Positions 1 to 7,121 of a stretch of DNA of 64,000 nt are shown piece by piece (the first letter of the stretch is position 1; each line of letters begins with the position of its first letter). The stretch is taken from positions 1-64,000 of the forward strand of contig NZ_BMSY01000003.1 of the NCBI RefSeq assembly GCF_014649395.1. Direction: 5' to 3'. This DNA comes from Streptomyces aureoverticillatus (GTDB lineage: Bacteria; Actinomycetota; Actinomycetes; Streptomycetales; Streptomycetaceae). A program made the position numbers and the translations under genes. The notes beneath the pieces are model-generated. The model searched no databases. It worked only from the letters and a program-made list of their open reading frames with translations, and was not told the origin of the DNA.

Positions 1-290
1 TGGCGTTGACTTTTGGCACGCTGTTGAGTTCTCAAGGAACGGACGCTTCCTTTGTACTCACCCTCTCGGGCTTTCCTCCGGGCGCTTCCCTTCGGTATTT
101 CGTGTTTCCGACTCTATCAGATCTTTCCGGCTTCCCGGTCCGTTCCGATTTCCTCGGTGCTTTCCGGCCTTTCGGCCTTCCGGCGGTGTTGACTCTATCA
201 GATCCTTTCGGGCCTGATTCCCAGTCAACCGGGTTTGCCTTCCCGGCTGTTGGGCCGTTCCGACGTCTCAAACTTTAGCGGATCTCCCCG
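1..290 (-). promoter_or_regulatory. rRNA operon promoter and leader region
   Basis: On the minus strand, bases 1-41 read as the conserved Streptomyces pre-16S leader, including TTGAGAACTCAACAGCG and a GTGCCAAAAGTCAACG-type box. The 16S gene itself must lie just left of the window. Two exact copies of GATCTGATAGAGTC (minus strand, 110-123 and 191-204) look like tandem promoter -10 regions, and a TTGACT lies further upstream at 223-228. Multiple tandem promoters are normal for Streptomyces rrn operons. Bases 300-522, up to the end of the MarR gene, show no gene. I did not assign exact -35 elements because the spacings are irregular. Confidence 0.7.
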
Positions 291-522
291 GCAGTTCCTA
301 ATCGAGCCGTTTCCGGTCGCGACAAGATCACGGGAATGAATTCGGGCGCGCCGAAAGCAATCCCATGGGGAGGTGGTGCAGGTGGTTTGAGTGGCCGCGT
401 GAGCGGCGGGAGTTGCTGTCGCAGAACCGTTACAGCTCGGCGGCAACCCGAAGAACCTTACGGATCGGGCAGGCGACTGTCAACCTCAGCTGGTCGACGG
501 GTCAAGAGGGCCGCAGGCGCCG

Positions 523-1071
523 TCAGTCGAGGTCGCTGAGGCGGCCGCCCGCGTCCGGCTGGGCGTGCTCCACGCGACGTAGAAGACGGGTCAGCACCTC
601 GCCCAGGACGCCGCGCTCCTCCGGGGAGAGGTCCTGGAGCAGGTCCTCCTCGAAGACCGTGGCGAGGCGCATCGCCTCCAGCCACTTCTCGCGGCCCTCC
701 GCGGTGAGCTCGACGATGACGCGGACGCGGTTGGACTCGTCGCGGTCCCGGGTGACGAGGCCCTCGCTCACCATGCGGTCGATGCGGTGCGTCATCGCGG
801 CGGGGGTGAGGCCGAGGCGCTTGGCCAGGTCGCCGGGGCCCATTTGATACGGGGCGCCGGACAGGACCAGGGCCTTCAGGACCTCCCACTCCGCGTTACT
901 GATGCCGAGCGTCGCGGTCTGCCGGCCGTAGGCCACGTTCATACGGCGGTTGAGCCGGCCGAGGGCCGAGACGATCTTCTCGACCTGGGGGTCGAGGTCC
1001 TGGAACTCCCGCTGGTAGGCGGCGATCTGCTCTTCGAGTGTCGGCTCTGTGGGGCCGGGGGTATCGCCCAT
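523..1071 (-). CDS. MarR-family transcriptional regulator
   Basis: This 182-residue protein has a winged helix-turn-helix core of MarR type. The recognition region is near residues 75-100 (PGDLAKRLGLTPAAMTHRID) and is followed by the wing (DRDESNRVRVIVELTAEG). MarR proteins bind DNA as dimers and usually repress a neighbouring efflux or stress gene until a small ligand binds. It is divergent from an MFS transporter gene, and the 100-bp gap between them contains AT-rich inverted motifs, so it probably controls that transporter and itself. The start is the ATG that opens MGDTPGPTEP; no strong ribosome binding site is visible. The ligand is unknown. Confidence 0.85.
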   Translation of the reverse strand: MGDTPGPTEPTLEEQIAAYQREFQDLDPQVEKIVSALGRLNRRMNVAYGRQTATLGISNAEWEVLKALVLSGAPYQMGPGDLAKRLGLTPAAMTHRIDRMVSEGLVTRDRDESNRVRVIVELTAEGREKWLEAMRLATVFEEDLLQDLSPEERGVLGEVLTRLLRRVEHAQPDAGGRLSDLD

Positions 1072-1100
1072 GGCCGCAGTATGGCACGGCCCTGGTTGCC

Positions 1101-1156
1101 CTTGAAGTCCTTCGATGTGTATTGTTTAGATCCTAACTTTAGCTTCGAAGTCTTCA
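1101..1156. promoter_or_regulatory. Putative MarR operator in divergent promoter
   Basis: The gap between the MarR gene and the MFS gene is AT-rich for this genome. It contains an inverted TTAG...CTAA motif (about 1126-1135) and a CTTCGAAG palindrome (1143-1150), with a related CTTGAAG at 1101-1107. This is the expected position for a MarR operator. The assignment rests on position and symmetry only. Confidence 0.4.
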
Positions 1157-1174
1157 CTCCTAAGGCAGGTGAAA

Positions 1175-2464
1175 GTGACCAGGGCGATGGGCGCTGCGAC
1201 GATGCGCCGGATCCACGTGGGCAACGCGCTGAGTGCGTTCGGTCTGGGGTTTACGGTCCCCTTCTTGTACGTGTACGTGGCGCAGGTACGGGATCTGGGC
1301 GCCGTGACGGCGGGCCTCGTGCTCGCGGCGTTCGCCGTGGCCGCGCTCATCGTGCTGCCCTTCTCCGGCCGGGCCATCGACCGGCGCGGGCCCCTTCCCG
1401 TACTCGTCGCCGCGCTGCTCACCGCCGCCGTCGGCGCGCTGAGCCTGGGCTTCTCGTCGAGCGCGCCGCTCGTGCTGCTCTCGGCCGGGGCGCTCGGCGC
1501 CGGGCAGGCCGTGATGCAGCCCGCGCTGGCCACAATGATCGTGGAGTGCTCCACGCCGGGCACCCGGTCGCGCGCCTTCGCCATGCAGTTCTTCCTGCAG
1601 AACCTGGGCCTCGGCGTCGGCGGTCTGATCGGCGGCCAGATCGTGAAGCACGAGCGGCCGAGCGACTTCACGCTGCTCTTCGCCATCGAGACCGTGATCT
1701 TCCTGGTCCTCATCGGGGTCATGCTGACGACCCGGATGCCCCGTTCGCCGCGCATCACCGACGCCACGCCGCAGTCCGGCGGCAGCGTCAGGGACGTGTT
1801 CCGCAACCGCGTGATGCTGCAGCTGTGCGTCCTCGGCTTCGTGCTGTTCTTCGCCTGCTACGGCCAGTTCGAGTCGGGCCTTTCGGCGTACGGCGTGGAG
1901 GCCGCGGGGATCTCCCCTTCGACGCTCGGCATCGCTCTCGCCGCCAACACCGGTGCCATCGTGATCGCGCAGTTCGCGGTCCTGCGGTTCGTCGAGCGCC
2001 GCAAGCGCTCGCAGGTGATCGCGGCCGTCGGCCTCATCTGGGCCGTCGCGTGGATCGCGGCCGGGTACGCGGGGCTCGGGCACGGCAGCCAGGCCATGGC
2101 GACCGCCGCGTTCATCTCGACGTACGCGCTCTTCGGGCTCGGCGAGACGATGCTCGCGCCGACCGTCGCGCCGCTGGTCGCCGATCTGGCGCCGGAGTCG
2201 ATGGTCGGGCGCTACAACTCGGCCTTCGCGCTGGTCAAGCAGCTCGCTCTCGCGGTCGGTCCGGCCGTGGGCGGGCCGATGGGTGCCACGCTGCACGCTC
2301 CGTACATCGTGACGTTCCTGCTCTTCTCGCTCGGCATCACCGTGCTCGCGCTGCGCCTCGGCCGGCACCTCAGCCCGGCGCAGAACCACCCGTACCTCCA
2401 GAAGAGCCGGGTGGTGGCCCAGGGCGCGCCGGATGCCCCGGAAGCCGTGACCGCACACTCCTGA
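1175..2464 (+). CDS. MFS transporter
   Basis: A major facilitator superfamily permease of about 429 residues with about twelve hydrophobic helices. The loop after helix 2 carries the MFS-type signature GRAIDRRGPLPV. The family moves small molecules across the cytoplasmic membrane by proton antiport or symport, and single MarR-linked members are usually drug or metabolite exporters. I chose GTG 1175 because AAGG at 1162-1165 sits about 9 bases upstream; GTG 1169 would add two residues but lies too close to that site. The gene ends 13 bases before the convergent phosphatase gene. The substrate is unknown. Confidence 0.85.
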   Translation: MTRAMGAATMRRIHVGNALSAFGLGFTVPFLYVYVAQVRDLGAVTAGLVLAAFAVAALIVLPFSGRAIDRRGPLPVLVAALLTAAVGALSLGFSSSAPLVLLSAGALGAGQAVMQPALATMIVECSTPGTRSRAFAMQFFLQNLGLGVGGLIGGQIVKHERPSDFTLLFAIETVIFLVLIGVMLTTRMPRSPRITDATPQSGGSVRDVFRNRVMLQLCVLGFVLFFACYGQFESGLSAYGVEAAGISPSTLGIALAANTGAIVIAQFAVLRFVERRKRSQVIAAVGLIWAVAWIAAGYAGLGHGSQAMATAAFISTYALFGLGETMLAPTVAPLVADLAPESMVGRYNSAFALVKQLALAVGPAVGGPMGATLHAPYIVTFLLFSLGITVLALRLGRHLSPAQNHPYLQKSRVVAQGAPDAPEAVTAHS

Positions 2465-2477
2465 ACGACATCGTCAG

Positions 2478-4136
2478 CTACGCGCGCGGGAGTGCGAACT
2501 CGCACCAGACCGCCTTGCCGCCCCCGGGCGTGCGCCGTGAGCCCCAGTTCGAGGCGATCGTGGCGACGATGGCGATGCCCCGGCCCGCCTCGTCCGCCGG
2601 CTCGGCGCGGCGGCGCCGGGGCAGGTGGTCGTCGCCGTCGGTGACCTCGATGATCAGGCGGCGGTCGGTGCGGCGAAGGCGCAGCCGCATCGGCGGGGTG
2701 CCGTGCTGCAGGGAGTTGGCGACCAGCTCGCTGGCGGCGAGGACGCCCAGGTCGTGCAGCTCGGGCGGGAAGCGCCAGCTCGCGAGGACACCGGTGGCGA
2801 AGGCACGCGCGCGTGGGGCGGCCTCCACGCCGCCGAGCAGTTCCAGGGCGGCGTTGCGGAACAGGTCCGCGTGCACGCCCGTGCGGGACGGCTGCTGGAG
2901 GACCAGCACGGCCACGTCGTCGTCGTGGTCGGCGGTCACGCCCAGGGCGCGGATGAGGCGGTCGCAGACCACCTGGGGCGTGCCGGTGGCTCCGGCGAGG
3001 GCGCGCTCCAGGGCGGCGACGCCCTCGTCGATGTCCTCGCTGCGGCGCTCGACCAGGCCGTCGGTGTAGAGCACGGCGGTGGAGCCGGGGCCGAGCGGCA
3101 CGGAGCCGGAGGCGTGCAGCCAGCCGCCGGTGCCGAGCGGCGGGCCCGTGGGTTCCTCCGCGCGGTGGATGGTGCCGTTCTCGTCGCGTACGAGGATCGG
3201 CAGGTGGCCGGCCGAGGCGTACACGAGGCTGCCCTCGTTCGGGTCGTGCACCGCGTACGCGCAGGTGGCGATCTGGCTGGCGTCGATCTCCGCGGCGAGG
3301 CCGTCCAGGAGCTGCAGGACCTCGTGCGGCGGCAGGTCCAGGCGGGCGTACGCGCGCACGGCCGTGCGCAGCTGGCCCATGACGGCGGCCGCGCGGACGC
3401 CGCGTCCCATGACGTCGCCGATGACCAGGGCGGTGCGGCCGCCGCCGAGGGTGATCACGTCGTACCAGTCGCCGCCGACCGCGGCGTCCGTGCCGCCCGG
3501 TTGGTACGTGGCGGCGATGCGCAGGTCGTCGGGCTGTTCCAGCTCCTGGGGCAGGAGTGAGCGTTGCAGGGTGACGGCGGTTTCGCGCTGGCTGCGCTCG
3601 CTGGCGCGCAGCCGCTCGGCGGCTTCGGCGTGGTCGGTGACGTCGGCGGCGAAGACCAGCACACCGCCGCCCGGCGTGTCCTCCACGGGGCCGCCCAGCG
3701 GCAGCGAGACGGGCGTGCAGGTGAAGGTGTAGGAGCGGCCGCCGGGCGCCTTGCGGGACTTGACCGTGCGCGGCTTGGCGCTGCGCAGGACCTGGTCCAG
3801 GAGCGGCAGCAGGCCGACCTCCTCCAGCTCGGGCAGCGCCTCGCGCGCGGGGGAGCCGATCGGGCGGGTGCCGAACGTCGTGGCGTACGCGTCGTTGACG
3901 TACGCGATGCGGTGGTCGGGGCCGTGCACGAGCGCGACGAGGGCCGGGATGCGGTCGAGCACCTCGCGGGCCGGCAGTTCGTCGACGCCGGCGGCGGGCG
4001 TGTCGGCGAGGCGCTCGGCGCGGGCCGCGGGGACGGAGCTCTCGCCCCGCTGAGCCGGGGAGCCGCCGGTCTCGGTGCGCGCCGCTGCGCGGCGCTGTGT
4101 TCCGGGGAGCCGGGCGCTCCAGCGCGTGAAGTTCAC
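2478..4136 (-). CDS. PAS / SpoIIE-type phosphatase / HATPase regulatory protein
   Basis: A 552-residue three-domain signalling protein. A PAS sensor (about 50-170, with AYVNDAYATTFG) is followed by a PP2C-like SpoIIE phosphatase (about 195-400). Metal-binding acidic motifs are visible: GGDWYDV, VIGDVMGRG, YTDGLVERR and DDDVAVL. The C-terminal 130 residues are a GHKL ATPase of the RsbW anti-sigma type (ASELVANSLQHG, GRGIAIV). The combined architecture is common in Streptomyces partner-switching systems, where the phosphatase activates an anti-anti-sigma factor and the ATPase domain acts as kinase/anti-sigma. No cognate sigma or antagonist gene is adjacent. GTG 4136 was chosen because GAGG precedes it at normal spacing and the homologues I remember begin with this NFTRWSARL sequence. 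Confidence 0.85.
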   Translation of the reverse strand: MNFTRWSARLPGTQRRAAARTETGGSPAQRGESSVPAARAERLADTPAAGVDELPAREVLDRIPALVALVHGPDHRIAYVNDAYATTFGTRPIGSPAREALPELEEVGLLPLLDQVLRSAKPRTVKSRKAPGGRSYTFTCTPVSLPLGGPVEDTPGGGVLVFAADVTDHAEAAERLRASERSQRETAVTLQRSLLPQELEQPDDLRIAATYQPGGTDAAVGGDWYDVITLGGGRTALVIGDVMGRGVRAAAVMGQLRTAVRAYARLDLPPHEVLQLLDGLAAEIDASQIATCAYAVHDPNEGSLVYASAGHLPILVRDENGTIHRAEEPTGPPLGTGGWLHASGSVPLGPGSTAVLYTDGLVERRSEDIDEGVAALERALAGATGTPQVVCDRLIRALGVTADHDDDVAVLVLQQPSRTGVHADLFRNAALELLGGVEAAPRARAFATGVLASWRFPPELHDLGVLAASELVANSLQHGTPPMRLRLRRTDRRLIIEVTDGDDHLPRRRRAEPADEAGRGIAIVATIASNWGSRRTPGGGKAVWCEFALPRA

Positions 4137-4378
4137 TGCGGTAGGCCTCGTGGTGTCGCTTCTGGATCGGGCGGGGGTGTGCGGCCGGGGGCCGGCCGGT
4201 GGCGCGGCGGCTGGGCGCCGCCTCCCGGGAAGACACAGCATGGCGTGGAGCGGGGGGTCTCTCGTGGGCGTGCCCGTCTTGGGTGTGCCCGCCCATCATG
4301 GTCACACGCCCAGTCTGGCCGACAGGACTGACATCCGTCAGACGCCGGGCCCGCCCGGGGAGTTCCTGCCGGAGGTGA

Positions 4379-5734
4379 TCAGGACTCCTTCGGGCGCTCG
4401 CCTCCGGCTGCGAGTTCGAACTCCGCGCGGGGGTGTTCGAGCGACCCCAGGGAGACGATTTCGCGTTTGAACAGGCCGGCGAGGGTCCATTCGGCGAGCA
4501 CGCGGGACTTGCGGTTGAGGGTGGGCACGCGGCTGAGGTGGTAGACGCGGTGCATGAACCAGGCAGGGTAGCCCTTCAGCTTGCGTCCGTAGACGTGCGC
4601 GACACCCTTGTGCAGTCCGAGGGACGCCACGGAGCCGACGTATTTGTGCGCGTACTCCTGGAGGGGCTGTTTCCGCAAGGACGCGGCGATGTTGTCCCCG
4701 AGGACCTTGGCCTGGCGCACGGCGTGCTGGGCGTTGGGCGCGCACTCCTTGCCGGGTTCGCCGGCGGTGACGTCGGGGACGGCGGCCGCGTCGCCCGCTC
4801 CCCACGCGTGTGGGGCGCCGTCGACGGACAGCTCGGCGGTGCACCGCAGGCGGCCGCGTTCGTTGCGGGGCAGGTCGGTGGCGGCGAGCAGGGGGTGCGG
4901 CTTGACGCCGGCGGTCCAGACGACTGTGCGGGTGGGGAAGCGGGCGCCGTCGCTGAGCACCGCGACCCGGTCCTCACAGGTGTCGAGCCGGGTCTCCAGG
5001 CGTACGTCGATGTTGCGTTTGCGGAGCTGGCTGACGGTGTACTTGCCCATCTCCTCGCCGACCTCGGGCAGGATCCGCCCGGACGCCTCGACGAGAATCC
5101 ACTTCATGTCCTCGGCCTTGACGTTGTGGTAGTACCGCGCGGCGTAGCGGGCCATGTCCTCCAGCTCGCCGAGTGCCTCCACGCCCGCGTAACCGCCGCC
5201 TACGAAGACGAAGGTCAGGGCGGCGTCGCGGACGGCCGGGTCGCGGGTGGAGGAGGCGATGTCCATCTGCTCGATGACGTGGTTGCGCAGCCCGATGGCC
5301 TCCTCGACGGTCTTGAAGCCGATGCCGTAGTCGGCGAGACCGGGGACCGGCAGGGTGCGGGAGATGGAGCCGGGGGCCAGGACCAGTTCGTCGTACGTGA
5401 TGTCGAGGGCGCCGGTGCCCTCCTCCGCGGTGGCGAGCGTGGTGAACGACGCGGTGCGCTTGGCGTGGTCGATCGACTGCGCCTCGCCGACGATCACGCG
5501 GCAGTGGTCGAGCACGCGGCGCAGCGGCACGACGACGTGGCGCGGGGAGATCGAGCCGGCCGCCGCTTCGGGCAGGAACGGCTGATAGGTCATATACGGA
5601 TCGGGCGAGATCACCACGATCTCCACCTCGCCCCGCTTCAGCTCCGGCTTGAGTTTCCGCTGGAGGCGCAGCGCGGTGTACATCCCGACGTAGCCACCAC
5701 CGACAACGAGAATGCGCACAGGTTCCGTCACCAT
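4379..5734 (-). CDS. ndh: Type II NADH dehydrogenase (FAD-dependent)
   Basis: A 451-residue flavoprotein of the non-proton-pumping NADH:quinone oxidoreductase family. The N-terminal FAD-binding Rossmann motif is ILVVGGGYVGMYTAL, the second (NADH) Rossmann motif is FVFVGGGYAGVEALGEL, and a typical flavin-domain segment (WGAGDAAAVPD) follows. These enzymes sit on the inner face of the membrane and feed electrons into the quinone pool. I started the gene at ATG 5734 because the longer open frame has a low-quality N-terminus with no dinucleotide-binding fold. It is divergent from the atrA-like gene; I recall the same pairing in S. coelicolor (SCO4119/SCO4118). Confidence 0.85.
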   Translation of the reverse strand: MVTEPVRILVVGGGYVGMYTALRLQRKLKPELKRGEVEIVVISPDPYMTYQPFLPEAAAGSISPRHVVVPLRRVLDHCRVIVGEAQSIDHAKRTASFTTLATAEEGTGALDITYDELVLAPGSISRTLPVPGLADYGIGFKTVEEAIGLRNHVIEQMDIASSTRDPAVRDAALTFVFVGGGYAGVEALGELEDMARYAARYYHNVKAEDMKWILVEASGRILPEVGEEMGKYTVSQLRKRNIDVRLETRLDTCEDRVAVLSDGARFPTRTVVWTAGVKPHPLLAATDLPRNERGRLRCTAELSVDGAPHAWGAGDAAAVPDVTAGEPGKECAPNAQHAVRQAKVLGDNIAASLRKQPLQEYAHKYVGSVASLGLHKGVAHVYGRKLKGYPAWFMHRVYHLSRVPTLNRKSRVLAEWTLAGLFKREIVSLGSLEHPRAEFELAAGGERPKES

Positions 5735-6107
5735 CCCATGACGCACCCGCACTTCGTGTTTGTCCACAGGCTCGACAATTTGTATGACAGGAAGTGGACG
5801 GTGCCGCTGTGCCGTGCCGTCCTCGGGCAGGGCAGAATGTGCGCAGGTCAGAGGGGGATGACGGAGGGGTGGTGCGGGGTGCAATCGGGTGGGAACCGGT
5901 GCGTACTCCGATCGGGGGGCGCTCTGTGCGGAACCCGCCTCTTCTGAATTGACTCTGGCTCAACTATGTTCGTGTGACGTCGGGGTGTCGGGGGATGCGC
6001 TCGTGGGGTCCGGTTTGCCGGACTCGTGCAGGGGCTCGCTCTCGCACGCCGGTCATCGATGACGGGGAGTGTCTCCGGGGGGAGACGTCATTACCGGGGG
6101 AACGTAT
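5735..6107. other. Divergent intergenic region ndh / atrA
   Basis: These 373 bases carry no convincing gene. They contain promoter-like TTGACT (5949-5954) and an AT-richer tract at 5940-5975, plus a strong ribosome binding site (GGGGGAA, 6096-6102) for the downstream TetR-family gene. An autoregulatory AtrA site is plausible here, but I could not place it with confidence. Confidence 0.5.
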
Positions 6108-6902
6108 ATGCACATTCAGGACTCTCACTGGACTTCCGCGACAGCGTCGGCATCGGCCGTCGCCACGGGCGGAAACGGCCGCGAGATGGCGGACGGAGCG
6201 CGTTCGGCCCCGCTGCGCGTGGATGCGCAGCGGAATCTCGAACACGTGCTGCGCGCGGCCCGTGAGGTATTCGGAGAGCTGGGGTACGGCGCGCCGATGG
6301 AGGACGTGGCACGGCGCGCCCGGGTCGGGGTGGGCACGGTCTACCGCCGCTTCCCCAGCAAGGACGTACTGGTGCGGCGTATAGCCGAGGAGGAGACCTC
6401 CCGGCTGACGGAACAGGCACGTGCGGCGCTCGGCCAGGAGGACGAGCCGTGGTCGGCGCTCTCGCGCTTCCTGCGGACGTCGGTGGCCTCGGGCGCGGGG
6501 CGGCTGCTGCCGCCGCAGGTGCTGCGCGTGCGCGTCGACGGAGCCGACGGCATCGATGAGGCGGCCGGCCCCGTGGGCGTGGAGGAGGCCCGGGTGCCGC
6601 AGCAGCGGCAGGTGGCCTCGGTGACTCCGCTGTCCTCGCCCGATCTGCGCCTTGTGGAGCAGCGGACGGCGCCCGCGGAGGAGAGCGACGACGCGGGTGC
6701 CGCGGCGCTGCTCGACGTCGTCGGGCGGCTCGTGGAGCGGGCCCGTGCGGCCGGTGAGCTGCGCGCCGACGTGACCGTGTCGGACGTGCTGCTCGTGATA
6801 GCCACGGCGGCTCCCTCGCTGCCGGACGCCGCGCAGCAGGCGGCGGCTTCGTCGCGGCTGCTCGACATCCTGCTCGAGGGGCTCCGCTCACGGCCCGCGT
6901 AG
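6108..6902 (+). CDS. atrA: TetR-family regulator, AtrA-like
   Basis: A 264-residue TetR regulator with the DNA-binding helix-turn-helix near residues 40-85 (AAREVFGELGYGAPMEDVARRA, shown here only by position, then GTVYRRFPSKDVLV). AtrA in S. coelicolor (SCO4118) activates actII-ORF4 and so actinorhodin, and its orthologues control other antibiotic and sugar-uptake genes. The identification rests on the helix-turn-helix sequence, the length, and the conserved position beside ndh; it is a recollection, not an alignment. ATG 6108 was chosen for the GGGGGAA site six bases upstream. A strong hairpin follows the stop codon, so the gene is probably monocistronic. Confidence 0.78.
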   Translation: MHIQDSHWTSATASASAVATGGNGREMADGARSAPLRVDAQRNLEHVLRAAREVFGELGYGAPMEDVARRARVGVGTVYRRFPSKDVLVRRIAEEETSRLTEQARAALGQEDEPWSALSRFLRTSVASGAGRLLPPQVLRVRVDGADGIDEAAGPVGVEEARVPQQRQVASVTPLSSPDLRLVEQRTAPAEESDDAGAAALLDVVGRLVERARAAGELRADVTVSDVLLVIATAAPSLPDAAQQAAASSRLLDILLEGLRSRPA

Positions 6903-6940
6903 CCGTTCACACCGCTCACATGGGCCTTTCGGGCTCGTGA

Positions 6941-6975
6941 TGCTCAACTCCCGTGGATGACACGGGGGTTGAGCA
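6941..6975 (+). terminator. Hairpin terminator after atrA-like gene
   Basis: The 15-base arms TGCTCAACTCCCGTG (6941-6955) and CACGGGGGTTGAGCA (6961-6975) pair with one G-T wobble around a 5-base loop, 38 bases after the atrA stop. There is no long U tract, which is usual for Streptomyces. Confidence 0.75.
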
Positions 6976-7121
6976 TTCCCCGAATGAGTGAACAGTAGTG
7001 CTCGATTCCGGGAACTCGCCCCGGACGGGTGGTTGCCTGTCGTCTCTATTCGGCGGAGCGCGGCCGTGTGGCACTCTTGCCCGGTGTTCGGGTCCGAGTG
7101 TGCGTGCGGAGGCTTTCCGCG

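Noticed and set aside
787..3069. A 760-residue open frame on the plus strand
   Set aside because: It overlaps the MarR, MFS and phosphatase genes; low-complexity Arg/Ala/Gly sequence.
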